Source of the DNA: Fictibacillus phosphorivorans
GTDB taxonomy: Bacteria > Bacillota > Bacilli > Bacillales > Fictibacillaceae
Assembly (NCBI RefSeq): GCF_001619875.1
Contig: NZ_LRFC01000001.1
Span: 372,001 to 436,000 of the forward strand
Length of the DNA stretch: 64,000 bases
Direction of reading: 5' to 3'
Numbering within the stretch: position 1 is the first letter of the stretch; each line of letters starts with the position of its first letter. Shown here piece after piece: positions 42,271 through 51,400 of the stretch. The position numbers and the translations under genes are program-made. Below the pieces are notes generated by a model. It made no database searches and was not told the origin of the DNA. It saw only the letters and a program-made list of their open reading frames with translations.

Positions 42271-42365
42271 TATTCACATTAATCTCGATAATTTCACGTT
42301 ATTTTCAATAATTTCACGTTAGCGGACCATATATTCACGTTAATCGCAATAATTTCACATTAGCT
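42271..42365. repeat. Phased intergenic repeat array 5 (20-21-bp period, five copies)
   Basis: TTCACGTT (or TTCACATT) starts at 42273, 42293, 42313, 42334 and 42354. Filler is aatctcgataa, attttcaataa, agcggaccatata and similar. Read on the minus strand the units (GAGATTAACGTGAAATTAT) resemble those of array 2. It lies in the 362-base gap 42139-42500 that holds no gene. Confidence 0.88.
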
Positions 42366-42500
42366 GAAATTCTATTAAAATCACCCACTTTGTTCCCCTG
42401 CTGTTTCGTTGCACAGACTTTGATCAAAAAGAAAAGACTTAAATTTAACGTTCGACTTCTATAAGCTTTAGCTATAACGATTGGAACGGAGGAATAGCTG

Positions 42501-43148
42501 ATGAAAAATTTTAAAGTGGAATTGCCAAAGATTCATCCAGGATTCAATGAGGCAAAATTCCGGGATATCTACAAGGATGAAGATCCTTATCTTTTGGAAA
42601 GTGCTGTGAACGGTGAGTTTATTGAAAATGAAGATGTGGAGAAATTGGTCTTGTCAAAAGTGACGTTTAACAATGTGACGATGATCGATTCTAGTTTCTA
42701 TAAAGTGGATATGACCGATGTCATCTTTGAAAACTGTGATCTTTCCAATACGAGTTTCAAAGAAGGCATTCTGTTTAGAGTCTTGTTTAAAGATTGTAAG
42801 TTGATGGGCATAGACCTAGAAGAAGCCAACTTAAGGAATGTGACATTTGAAAACAGCAAATTGGATATGAGTTCTTTTGTAGATGCCGATCTCAAGCCAG
42901 TGATTTTTGAAAATTCTTCGTTAAAAAGTGCAAATTATTATGGTACAAAGTTGAACAAAGTGAAGTTTAATCAATGCAATCTAGAGGATGTAGATTTTAC
43001 AGAAACCGTACTGAACGGCATTGATATTAGCACATGTAAGTTTGAGAACATTAACGTGGATATGAAAAGTTTGAAAGGCTGCATCGTTTCCAGTGAACAA
43101 GCCATAGGGTTTGCAACACTTTTAGGTCTAAAAGTAAGGGAAGAATAG
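42501..43148 (+). CDS. Pentapeptide-repeat protein
   Basis: A 215-residue protein. From about residue 50 to 190 it shows five-residue spacing with central Leu/Phe and small residues (FENCDLSNTSFKEG, ANLRNVTFENSKLDMSSFVDADL), the pattern of a right-handed quadrilateral beta helix. About 20 coils are present. Some relatives mimic DNA and protect gyrase (Qnr type), others have no known role; this one lacks the loops of plasmid Qnr. RBS GGAGG. Confidence 0.88.
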   Translation: MKNFKVELPKIHPGFNEAKFRDIYKDEDPYLLESAVNGEFIENEDVEKLVLSKVTFNNVTMIDSSFYKVDMTDVIFENCDLSNTSFKEGILFRVLFKDCKLMGIDLEEANLRNVTFENSKLDMSSFVDADLKPVIFENSSLKSANYYGTKLNKVKFNQCNLEDVDFTETVLNGIDISTCKFENINVDMKSLKGCIVSSEQAIGFATLLGLKVREE

Positions 43149-43176
43149 CTATTAAAGAAAAACTTATAGCTATTGA

Positions 43177-43224
43177 TACCAATAACTAAATGACAATAAC
43201 TGTTGTCATGAAGTTATTGGTATG
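43177..43224. other. Nested palindrome related to 13129-13146
   Basis: Outer arms ATACCAATAACT and AGTTATTGGTAT pair perfectly over 12 bases; inside, ATGACAA and TTGTCAT form a 7-bp arm. GGTATGCGA follows, as at 13129. No T tract. Confidence 0.7.
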
Positions 43225-43440
43225 CGATTCAAGTCCTAGTGTAAGTATAGTATTATCAATTCTTATGAGTAATTTTAACTTAAAATTTATGATGATTCTT
43301 GTTAGTATTATTTTCATTTGTTTAGCATCTTTACGCTACATTTTGTCTTGGTATTGGTTTTAACTGATTATATTTAATACTGCATCCTTCATTATTTCCG
43401 ACAATATTTTACCGCTATAAAGGTTATTTTTGCACAAATA

Positions 43441-43475
43441 CCTTATTGAAGAAACGTGCAGCATTGTTGAAGATA
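43441..43475. repeat. Palindromic island element, form II, distant copy
   Basis: CCTTATTGAAGAAACGTGCA, GCATTGTTGAAGATA: matches 13256-13291 in the centre (AACGTGCAG and ATTGTTGAA) with mutated arms. It lies 26 kb from the other copies. Confidence 0.7.
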
Positions 43476-43525
43476 TACTGTTTCTGTTTAAGTATAGAGG
43501 ATTTGCATCATAGCACTTTTTATAA

Positions 43526-43550
43526 ACAAAAAGAGCCCATAATAGGACTC
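43526..43550 (-). terminator. Terminator of the small reverse gene at 43591
   Basis: On the minus strand GAGTCC-TATTAT-GGGCTC is followed by TTTTTG; one G-T pair in a six-base stem. Confidence 0.65.
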
Positions 43551-43590
43551 CATTTAAATAATGATTTTATGGGGAATGATTAAGTTAATC

Positions 43591-43986
43591 TTAACAATGT
43601 TCCCTAGCATCGATTACATTGCAATGCCTTGCACCATTTCTAATGGCACATTTTGCCTCTACTAACGATATTCTTACGAATACAGCTCTATCTTCTCCGC
43701 CTTCTTCTACATCAAAAAGGGCAAAAGCTTGGTCACGGTCAATAAAAATACAGATAAATTCTACTTCTCTTCCTATATTTGGTTTAGGTACCTTATCTGT
43801 GACTTCACACATTTCTATTCCCGCATCTAATAGTCTTCTTGCTGTTTCCTTATCAATTCTAGCTATGGTGAAAATTTCTAACTCTACTCCTGGAATTTCT
43901 GCCTCAACTTCTACAACAAGAAAAAAACGATTATCTAATCGCAATATACAATTGGCCCCTATTTCTAATACTTCTTCTTGGTACAT
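43591..43986 (-). CDS. Uncharacterised acidic protein with an internal repeat (131 residues)
   Basis: A soluble, beta-rich, acidic protein. Two segments look like repeats of one unit: IFTIARIDKETARRLLDAGIEMCEV and VFVRISLVEAKCAIRNGARHCNV, each ending in a Cys followed by a branched residue. Further Cys residues occur at the C terminus (DAREHC). The ATG at 43986 lies nine bases after AAAGG; a GTG two codons upstream is too close. No named family recognised; possibly a spore or surface protein. Confidence 0.65.
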   Translation of the reverse strand: MYQEEVLEIGANCILRLDNRFFLVVEVEAEIPGVELEIFTIARIDKETARRLLDAGIEMCEVTDKVPKPNIGREVEFICIFIDRDQAFALFDVEEGGEDRAVFVRISLVEAKCAIRNGARHCNVIDAREHC

Positions 43987-44076
43987 ATTCACAATCCTTT
44001 AGTCATTTTTCACACGAAATATATTCGTTGATACTCCTATCATATTCGGGTGAGACAAGCTGGTTACTAAGTTAAT

Positions 44077-44274
44077 TCATACACCCATGAGACTAGTAGT
44101 ACCCTTTTTGAGAGGTCTCGCTAGAATAGTTTCATTAGGATCCCAAAAGATGTAATTTTGTACTAGAATGGAAAAATGTCCCAACGAGAGAGAAAAATTA
44201 GAAACATTATGTGTAAAAACTTTGTTGGATCCTTCTTTGTAAGAGGTTTTTTTGTTGACTGGATCCTTAATCAT
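44077..44274 (-). CDS. Small uncharacterised protein (65 residues)
   Basis: Starts MIKDPVNKKTSYKEGSNKVF and contains NVSNFSLSLGHFSILVQNYIFWDPNETILARPL. The ATG at 44274 has GGGGAG eight bases upstream, a strong site. No helix long enough to cross a membrane. It lies 90 bases before the 43591 gene on the same strand and may share its transcript. Function unknown. Confidence 0.5.
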   Translation of the reverse strand: MIKDPVNKKTSYKEGSNKVFTHNVSNFSLSLGHFSILVQNYIFWDPNETILARPLKKGTTSLMGV

Positions 44275-44434
44275 AAGATCCACTCCCCTTTTCTGTAGGA
44301 AGAATCGATTAATCCTACTACCTTAGTTGTATCGAAAATAGTACATTTACGCAAAAATGATATAGCCTCTGGAGAATAGTCGTTCATTTCTATAGATGCA
44401 ATAATAGATGAAAAGGGTACGAGGAGGTAATTTG

Positions 44435-46903
44435 ATGAAAATGCGTGGAATAGTATTAGCGTTTCTTCTTACTTTTGGAACCTTGTTCAACACTATTGTT
44501 CCCTTCCAAAAGGTAAATGCATTAACTTCTTCAGCAGTAGTTGACGAGCAATTAGTAAAAAGATTTACCAATTCCATAACACCACAACAAGTGATTGTCA
44601 CATTCAAAAAAGAAGTCTTGGAAAAGGAACAGAAATTAGAGTTATTAAAGGAAGCTGGAATTACAAAAGGTATTCTTTTAAAGGAATTACCGATTGCAGG
44701 AGCGGTAGCAACAAAGGCGCAAGTAGACGAACTAGCAAACAATGAAAACGTTCTGTCCATTTATTACAATAAGCCATTAAAATATGAGAATAAAGAAGCG
44801 ACAGAGTTAACCGGTGTCGATCGTCTTCGTACGGAAGAATCGTTCCGTAAAGCGAATGGAGGCTTACCTGTATCTGGTAAAGGTGTTGGCGTTGTCATTA
44901 ATGATAGTGGAGTTGATGGTACACATAAGGATATTGAGTACGGATCCCACTTAGTCCAAAACGTATTAGGTGCAACGAATTTACAAGCACAAAATGAATT
45001 ACTGCCCATTACTTATATTGAAAATGTACCAAACACCGATACAAGCTCGGGTCATGGTACTCACGTAGCTGGGATTGTCGGTGGTACTGGAGCCATGTCT
45101 GGCGGGGAATATGAAGGAGTGGCGCCTGGAGCTGATTTAATTGGATATGGTTCAGGTGCAGCAGTTGCCATGCTTGATACTTTAGGCGGATTTGATTATG
45201 CCTTAACTCACCAAGCTGAATATAACATTCGTGTAATCACAAACTCTTGGGGTGACACAAGTGATTCGGGGACAGATTTTGATCCAAATAATCCGATCAA
45301 CGTTGCGACAAAGGAACTTTATGACCGCGGAATCGTAACAGTATTCTCAGCTGGAAACTCAGGTCCAACCGATTCAACGATTTCGGGTAACTACAAAAAA
45401 GCACCTTGGGTTATTACCGTTGCAGCGGGTACGAAACAAGGTAAGCTGGCTAATTTTTCTTCAAGAGGAGTAAAAAACAAGGGCGGTACAGTGACAGTGG
45501 ATGGAGAAACGTGGAAATGGGTAGACGAGCCCACAGTGACTTCACCAGGTGAATCCATTGTTTCCACTCGAGTCATTGCTCCTGTAGCTGGATTAGGGGC
45601 TCCAGATGATGTGGCGCTTATACCTCCTGCATACATTCCTTATTACACTACGATGAGTGGAACGTCAATGGCAGCACCCCATGTAGCGGGAATTGTCGCT
45701 CTATTATTAGATGCCAATCCATCGCTTTCTCCGCTTGAGGTGAAGGAGATCTTACAACAAACGGCTACAAATATGCCAGGCTATGAAAATTGGGAAGTTG
45801 GCGCTGGTTATGTGAATGCCTATTCGGCAGTTGATGCAGCTTTTAATAATAGCGCTTATGGCAAGACGTTAAATGTGAATCGTTCATTTAATGCCAGTGC
45901 ATCTTTAACTGAAAGTAAACAATCATTTACATTTGATTACTCTCCACCATCAACCTATCAAAAAACCTTTACCGTTGGGTCAGGTCAAACAGAATTAGTT
46001 GCACGTTTTCATGCAAAGGGTCTTTTAGAGCAAACGGGAAATACATTGAATTTAGCGTTAATTTCACCAGACGGAACCCGGTACTCTTCAGGGATTTCAG
46101 CATTATTTCCTCTTTACACGGACCGGGCTGTTCAAGTGGTGAATCCTATTCCAGGTACTTGGACAGTAGCAGTTGAAGGACTGCAAAAAGTAATAGCTCT
46201 TCCTGAAACGGTCCAAGGGGAGATCGTGTTAAAGAAATCAAGTAGCTACACAGGATTAAATGATATTGCAGGGCATCCGGCTGAATCTGCGATACAGTTA
46301 GCAGTGAATGAACGGTTAGTAGATAGTAAAAACACAAAGAATTTCGAGCCTGATCAACCCCTAAAGCGGGCGGAGTTAGCTGATTTCCTTGTGATGGGGG
46401 CTGGAGTTCGTCAGTATTTACCTCTCAATGGTTTAAAAACAGTTTCTGATGTTAAAGCGGATGATTTACCATTTGTAGAAGCGGTACTTGCGAAAGGGGC
46501 TGCGCTAAAGGACGTAGGGCAAACAACAAACGGCGTGATGCTGCCGACAGCAAACGAAACCTTCTCCCCTGATGGAAAGGTAGACCGTCTGCAATTGGCG
46601 TATTCAATGGTTCAAGCTCTTGGTTTAGAAAAGGAAGCGAAGGCTCGTTCTGGTGAAGCAATAACTGTACAATATGGAAATCTCCGTGTGCCTGTTAAGG
46701 ATGAAGGGTTGATCCCGGGTCATTTAAGAGGCTATGTACAAGTAGCACTAGACTTAAACATTTTAAATGCTTATTTCTCTGTTAGCCAAGGACCGTATGA
46801 CCTTACACCACAGATCGAAGCAAAATTCGATCCGAGTAAAACCATTACCCGCGCTGACTATGCGGTAATCATCACAAGATACTACGCTAATTATCATAAG
46901 TAA
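44435..46903 (+). CDS. Secreted subtilase (S8 peptidase) with C-terminal SLH repeats
   Basis: An 822-residue exported protease. Signal peptide to about residue 29 (KVNA), an I9-type propeptide (PQQVIVTFKKE...), then the S8 domain with Asp157 (VVINDSGVDG), His207 (SSGHGTHVAG), Asn308 (AGNSG) and Ser411 (SGTSMAAPHVAG). A beta domain follows (about 480-600), then S-layer homology repeats (NDIAGHPAESAIQLAVNERL..., KTVSDVKADDLPFVEAVLAKG, and GYVQVALDLNILNAY...ITRADYAVIITRYY) that can bind pyruvylated wall polymer. Start chosen at 44435 after GAGGAGG. It should act at the cell surface. Confidence 0.92.
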   Translation: MKMRGIVLAFLLTFGTLFNTIVPFQKVNALTSSAVVDEQLVKRFTNSITPQQVIVTFKKEVLEKEQKLELLKEAGITKGILLKELPIAGAVATKAQVDELANNENVLSIYYNKPLKYENKEATELTGVDRLRTEESFRKANGGLPVSGKGVGVVINDSGVDGTHKDIEYGSHLVQNVLGATNLQAQNELLPITYIENVPNTDTSSGHGTHVAGIVGGTGAMSGGEYEGVAPGADLIGYGSGAAVAMLDTLGGFDYALTHQAEYNIRVITNSWGDTSDSGTDFDPNNPINVATKELYDRGIVTVFSAGNSGPTDSTISGNYKKAPWVITVAAGTKQGKLANFSSRGVKNKGGTVTVDGETWKWVDEPTVTSPGESIVSTRVIAPVAGLGAPDDVALIPPAYIPYYTTMSGTSMAAPHVAGIVALLLDANPSLSPLEVKEILQQTATNMPGYENWEVGAGYVNAYSAVDAAFNNSAYGKTLNVNRSFNASASLTESKQSFTFDYSPPSTYQKTFTVGSGQTELVARFHAKGLLEQTGNTLNLALISPDGTRYSSGISALFPLYTDRAVQVVNPIPGTWTVAVEGLQKVIALPETVQGEIVLKKSSSYTGLNDIAGHPAESAIQLAVNERLVDSKNTKNFEPDQPLKRAELADFLVMGAGVRQYLPLNGLKTVSDVKADDLPFVEAVLAKGAALKDVGQTTNGVMLPTANETFSPDGKVDRLQLAYSMVQALGLEKEAKARSGEAITVQYGNLRVPVKDEGLIPGHLRGYVQVALDLNILNAYFSVSQGPYDLTPQIEAKFDPSKTITRADYAVIITRYYANYHK

Positions 46904-46912
46904 GTAAGATTT

Positions 46913-46947
46913 GGGACTGATTGTACAAGGTGCAATCAGTCCCTTTT
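46913..46947 (+). terminator. Terminator after the SLH subtilase gene
   Basis: GGGACTGATT and AATCAGTCCC pair perfectly over 11 bases and run into TTTT. Confidence 0.88.
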
Positions 46948-46993
46948 AAATTACTTATCTTGATTTGAATATTATTAATGCTACATTTAGTGT

Positions 46994-47106
46994 GGACCTT
47001 ATGACCTGCAACCAACAGTAGAAGCGGTTTTGAACCAGGGAAAAAGGTGATTCGTGGAGGCTTTGCAGTAGCGATTACTCGATACTATCAAGCTTGGTTA
47101 CAATAA
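46994..47106 (+). pseudogene. Frameshifted remnant of a second SLH-type C terminus
   Basis: Frame 1 reads GPYDLQPTVEAVLNQGKR then a stop; shifting one base at the A run at 47041-47045 gives KVIRGGFAVAITRYYQAWLQ and a stop. This aligns with the end of the intact protease (GPYDLTPQIEAKFDPSKTIT and then RADYAVIITRYYANYHK). The 113-base length and the lost base mark it as decayed. It lies 90 bases after the intact gene and points to loss of a tandem duplicate. Confidence 0.8.
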
Positions 47107-47114
47107 TAGTTGAG

Positions 47115-47160
47115 ATGGCTGATTCAAAGCGACTTCGAATCAGCCATGTACTTGTTATTT
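47115..47160 (+). terminator. Hairpin after the SLH remnant
   Basis: ATGGCTGATTC (47115-47125) and GAATCAGCCAT (47137-47147) pair perfectly. The T tract is weak. It is probably the old terminator of the decayed gene. The rest of the gap to 47288 holds nothing recognisable. Confidence 0.65.
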
Positions 47161-47288
47161 ATGCGGAATTAGGAGGATTAACGTGCGGTGCCCGATTGTC
47201 GCAGTTGTGAAATTCGTATTTATTTCGGTAATTAAATCCACTCCAAAAATAACATAATTGTAATAAGAAACAGGGTGCTAAAAAGCTA

Positions 47289-47810
47289 CTACTTTTTAAT
47301 CTTTACCTTTGCCGTAGCTTCTCTAAATTCTTGCGTTTTAAAAGGAACGATTATGAAATTTTGATCTTCATTTTTACATTGAGTCAAAGTAACACCATTA
47401 TTACTTGCATTTATGTTTCCACACTCATAGGGTTTCGTTTCTTGCAATCCAATAAGAGTTTCGCCACCACCTGTTAAATAATAATCTTTCATTCCAAGAA
47501 ATTTATTATCGAATGTTACATTCCCTCTGTTTGATGAAAGTTTATTTTCAACGCTTTTCCCGTCTTTCGTGACGTTGATAAACTTAAGTTCACTTGATTC
47601 TGCTCCATTTGCTTTATTAATAAACATAAATAATTTGTCCAAGTTATATATTTTATAAGTATTAGGCATACTCTGACCTGTGTCAACGACGATTACATCA
47701 CCGTTTTTTATACTGTCTTCTAATTTAAAAGTACTCTCTTCTTTAGCCACATCCTGGCATCCAACTAACCAAACAACAGTTAATATCATCAATAATATAA
47801 ACTTCTTCAA
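47289..47810 (-). CDS. Lipoprotein with DUF4362-like domain
   Basis: A 173-residue lipoprotein: MKKFILLMILTVVWLVGC, lipobox LVGC, Cys18. The mature part NGDVIVVDTGQSMPNTYKIY and NLDKLFMFINKANGAESSELKFINVT follows the DUF4362 pattern (a 'ngdvv...Nl..l..Fi...' core). Two cysteines (KPYECGNI, LTQCKNED) may form a disulphide. Outer face of the membrane; function unknown. Confidence 0.78.
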   Translation of the reverse strand: MKKFILLMILTVVWLVGCQDVAKEESTFKLEDSIKNGDVIVVDTGQSMPNTYKIYNLDKLFMFINKANGAESSELKFINVTKDGKSVENKLSSNRGNVTFDNKFLGMKDYYLTGGGETLIGLQETKPYECGNINASNNGVTLTQCKNEDQNFIIVPFKTQEFREATAKVKIKK

Positions 47811-48023
47811 TTGTTCTCCCCCTTTTTAAAACTAATAATTATATGAACGAATTGAATAGAAAATAGTTCCATTTTTTTCGAAAACCAAGTTTACTGAACC
47901 ACATAAACACCTCTGAAATGTGCAGACAGAAGTATATTCACATCGTTATTTTCATTGAAATGGATAAATATGTTAAAATCGAAGCAGGTATGATCAAACG
48001 CTGAAAAGACTAGGAGTGATGGT

Positions 48024-48224
48024 ATGAAGGAGAACTTAGTGGCAGGCTGGATAGCCGCATGGTTTGCTCTTGTTGGTCAGTTCGTGTTTTTTATATTGGT
48101 CGCGATCTATACAGGGGAATGGCGCTATGTGATGTGGAGCTTTATAGTGAGCATGGCTGCGGGAGTACCAAGTGTGATACACGTATGGCAGGCTCAAAAA
48201 AAGGCCAATCTTAATAAAAGCTAA
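48024..48224 (+). CDS. Small two-helix membrane protein (66 residues)
   Basis: Helices at about residues 8-29 (GWIAAWFALVGQFVFFILVAI) and 35-55, with a basic C-terminal tail (QAQKKANLNKS). ATG follows AGGAGTGATGGT. It is a single gene with its own terminator. No family recognised. Confidence 0.7.
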   Translation: MKENLVAGWIAAWFALVGQFVFFILVAIYTGEWRYVMWSFIVSMAAGVPSVIHVWQAQKKANLNKS

Positions 48225-48239
48225 GACTATGACTCGGAA

Positions 48240-48272
48240 AAGCCTAGAGATTCATCTCTGGGTATTTTTTAA
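48240..48272 (+). terminator. Terminator after the 48024 gene
   Basis: CCTAGAGAT and ATCTCTGGG pair with one T-G wobble and are followed by TATTTTTT. Confidence 0.8.
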
Positions 48273-48497
48273 TTCTACAAGGCATCTATCGACATAGAAA
48301 CAGAAATTAACCCAAATGATTTTGTGTACTTTTTACTATAAACGGTTCGTTTAACTATAATTGTACACAGCTTTTTATGCAAACTAATTCAAAAGACCTA
48401 AAAAATTAACCCGATAGCTACTCTTCTCAAATACTACTACTATAAAATTATATTAATATTTTGAAAAATCATTTGAGATGAGAAAGAGGTTAGAACC

Positions 48498-51400
48498 ATG
48501 GTCGTCACCAAGATTGCAAAAAAGTCAGTCGTCCTTGCCCTGTCAACAGGATTACTTTTGTCACCTCTAAGTGCAAATCCTTATAAGACCGTTAACGCAA
48601 CGGCTTGGAAAGCAGAAGACATCCTATCATCCTTAACCACTGAACAAAGACAAGCGTTACAACAATTAGAACTGAATAACCAAACAGGACTTCAAGGATT
48701 TCAAGACGGCGAACTAAATGCTGAAGACGAAATCTCCGTTATCGTGGAGTTCCATTCAAAACCTAGTCATGTTGCTGTATTAGAAGCAAAAATGAAAGGG
48801 AAATCCTTAACAAAAGAAAAAGCTCAAGCACAAGTGGAGCAAGAGCATAAAATCTTTAAAGAAGATGTAGAGAAGCATCTCACAATAAAAGGAAAAAAGA
48901 ATGCACCGAAAATTACCCGAACGTATCAATCAGCTTATAACGGTGCAGCGATCACATTGCCTGCAAACCAAGTAGAAGACTTACTCAAGTCGAATGCTGT
49001 AAAAGCAGTCTATAAAAATATCACGTACACAGTAGATCCGGTGCAACCTCAAGAACTGCCAAGCGATGTGGAGCGTGAAATCACAACGTCTGTTGAAAGT
49101 CTTTCGTACCTAAATGTGGACAAGCTTCATGAAGAAGGAATCACGGGAGATGGCATAAAAGTGGGTGTTCTTGATACAGGAGTCGACTACGGTCATCCTG
49201 ACTTAAAAGACGCGTACAAAGGCGGATATGACTTTGTGGATAATGACGCTGATCCAATGGAAGCGACATACAAAGATTGGGAAGTCTCTAAGAAACCGGA
49301 ATATAACGGCAGCAATCCTTACTACACATCTCATGGTACACACGTATCTGGAACGATCGTGGGACAGAACAAGAATGATAGCGAAGTTTCCGTAGAAGGT
49401 GTTGCACCAGATGCCGATCTATACGCATACCGTGTTCTCGGTCCTTATGGCAGCGGGGCATCTGAAGGTGTAATTGCCGGAATCGATAAAGCTGTCCAAG
49501 ATGGAATGGACGTTATTAATCTATCTCTTGGAGCAGCCGTAAACGATCCCTATTATCCGACAAGTACAGCGCTGAATTATGCAGTATTAAACGGTGTAAC
49601 AGCAGTCGTTTCAGCAGGAAACAGTGGACCGAACGGCCATACACTTGGATCACCAGGGACGGCCGCTCTTGCATTAACAGTTGGGGCAAGCGATGTACCT
49701 GTCTCTCAAACTACGTTTACAGGGAAAGCAGGCAGCTGGTCTACAGATCTAGTAAGCATGGCGCGCAGCTTCTCGAGTACGTTTGCTAGTTTAGAAGGTA
49801 CAACACTTGAGCTAGTAGATGTTGGACTTGGGAATAAAGCGGACTATATCAATAAAAATGTACAAGGAAAGATTGCATTCGTAAAACGCGGGGACTTTGC
49901 CCTTAACGATAAAGTAAAGTTTGCAAAAGAGAATGGAGCTAAAGCCGTTATTCTATACAACAACATAGAAGGTCATGTGGGCTTTAACTTAGGGGAATCT
50001 ACGGATTATGTGCCTGCATTCTCCATGACACAGAAAGCTGGGGAAGAACTAAAAGCGGCAATTGCAAATGGAAACAAGACGTTCACATTTACAAATGGTA
50101 AAGAAAGCTATACAGAAGGGGACAAACTCGCTGATTTCAGTTCTAGAGGACCAGTAAACGGAAATTTCGAAATGAAACCAGAGATCGTTGCGCCTGGAGT
50201 GAGTGTACTCTCCACGTATCCTTCTTATATGGTGAACCTGAAAACACCGGAAAACTATAAGTATGCATATGCTCGCTTAAACGGAACATCTATGGCATCA
50301 CCATTTGCCGCTGGTGTTGCAGCTCTTTTATTAGAAGAGAACCGTGATCTAGGGCCAGCAGAGATCAAAACCATCCTAATGAACACAAGTGATCAATTAA
50401 ACGGAGACTATAGTGTATTTGAAGTAGGCGCTGGACGTATCGATCCGTATCAAGCTCTTCATAGCCAAACAAAGATCCAAGTTCAAGATGAGACTTTGAT
50501 TCCGAACGGTGAAAACTTAGTGACAATTAAGAATCAAACAGGTGGACTAAGCTTTAATAAGCAAGTCGTTGCAGACGACTCATCAATAAAAGTAAAGAAA
50601 ACAATCCAGTTCACGAACAAAAGCAGCAAGAAGAAGACATTTGATGTAAAAGTTGTTGAGAACCCGCAAAAGGGAACAAATGGTTTAAAAGAAAACGGTG
50701 TAGCGGTAGAGGTGGATAGCACAATCAAAGTAACGGAAAATGCGGTTAAGAACGTGAATGTTGCACTGACCCTTCCAGGTACAGCGAAAAAAGGACTTTA
50801 TGAAGGCTACCTATTGATTACAAACAGCGAGGACCAAACTGAGAACTATCGTATTCCGTTCAGCTTTAAAAAATCACAGCCTGGTTTTGATAAGCTTGAG
50901 TTGCTGTCTCGTGCTTTAACACCAAGTTATTACAATCATGCATTTGACGGATACCGAACAACTCAGTTGATGTCACAGTTCAATCTAGGCTCACCTGTTG
51001 AAACACTTGATATCGTTTTACAAGACGGTAAGACAAATAAGGAGCTCGGACTAGTAGGTACTGTTAACATGACAGCGGCACTAACAGATCGCGATTATTT
51101 CCTTCAAACATTTAACGGAAACTATTACAAATTTACAGGAGATAAGAAAAATCCTGTAGCATCAGAAGCGAGTATCGCAGAACCAGGGCATTACAAATTA
51201 AAGTTCGTTTCAACACTGCCATCTGGCAAAATACAAACAAAGATTGATGACATCTTCATTGATATTGAAACGCCAAAAGTGAAAAGTTCTCTAGACGGAG
51301 ATTCACCTTTCCTTGAATACAAACCAGGACAAGCAACTTATCCGTTTGAAGTGGAAATAACAGATGATAACGTTGCAACGATGCAGCAAGCCGGTCTGAA

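Larger units (their letters stand above)
43149..43590. other. 442-base non-coding stretch with repeat elements
   Basis: No supported gene. It holds the nested palindrome at 43177-43224, a form II palindromic element at 43441-43475 and a reverse terminator at 43526-43550. The sequence is strongly AT-rich and shares two element types with the island at 12.9-17.9 kb. Confidence 0.65.

Noticed and set aside
6691-42365. Tandem arrays considered as CRISPR loci
   Set aside because: Units are 20-21 bp with no separate unique spacers of 30 bp or more, no palindromic repeat ends and no cas genes.
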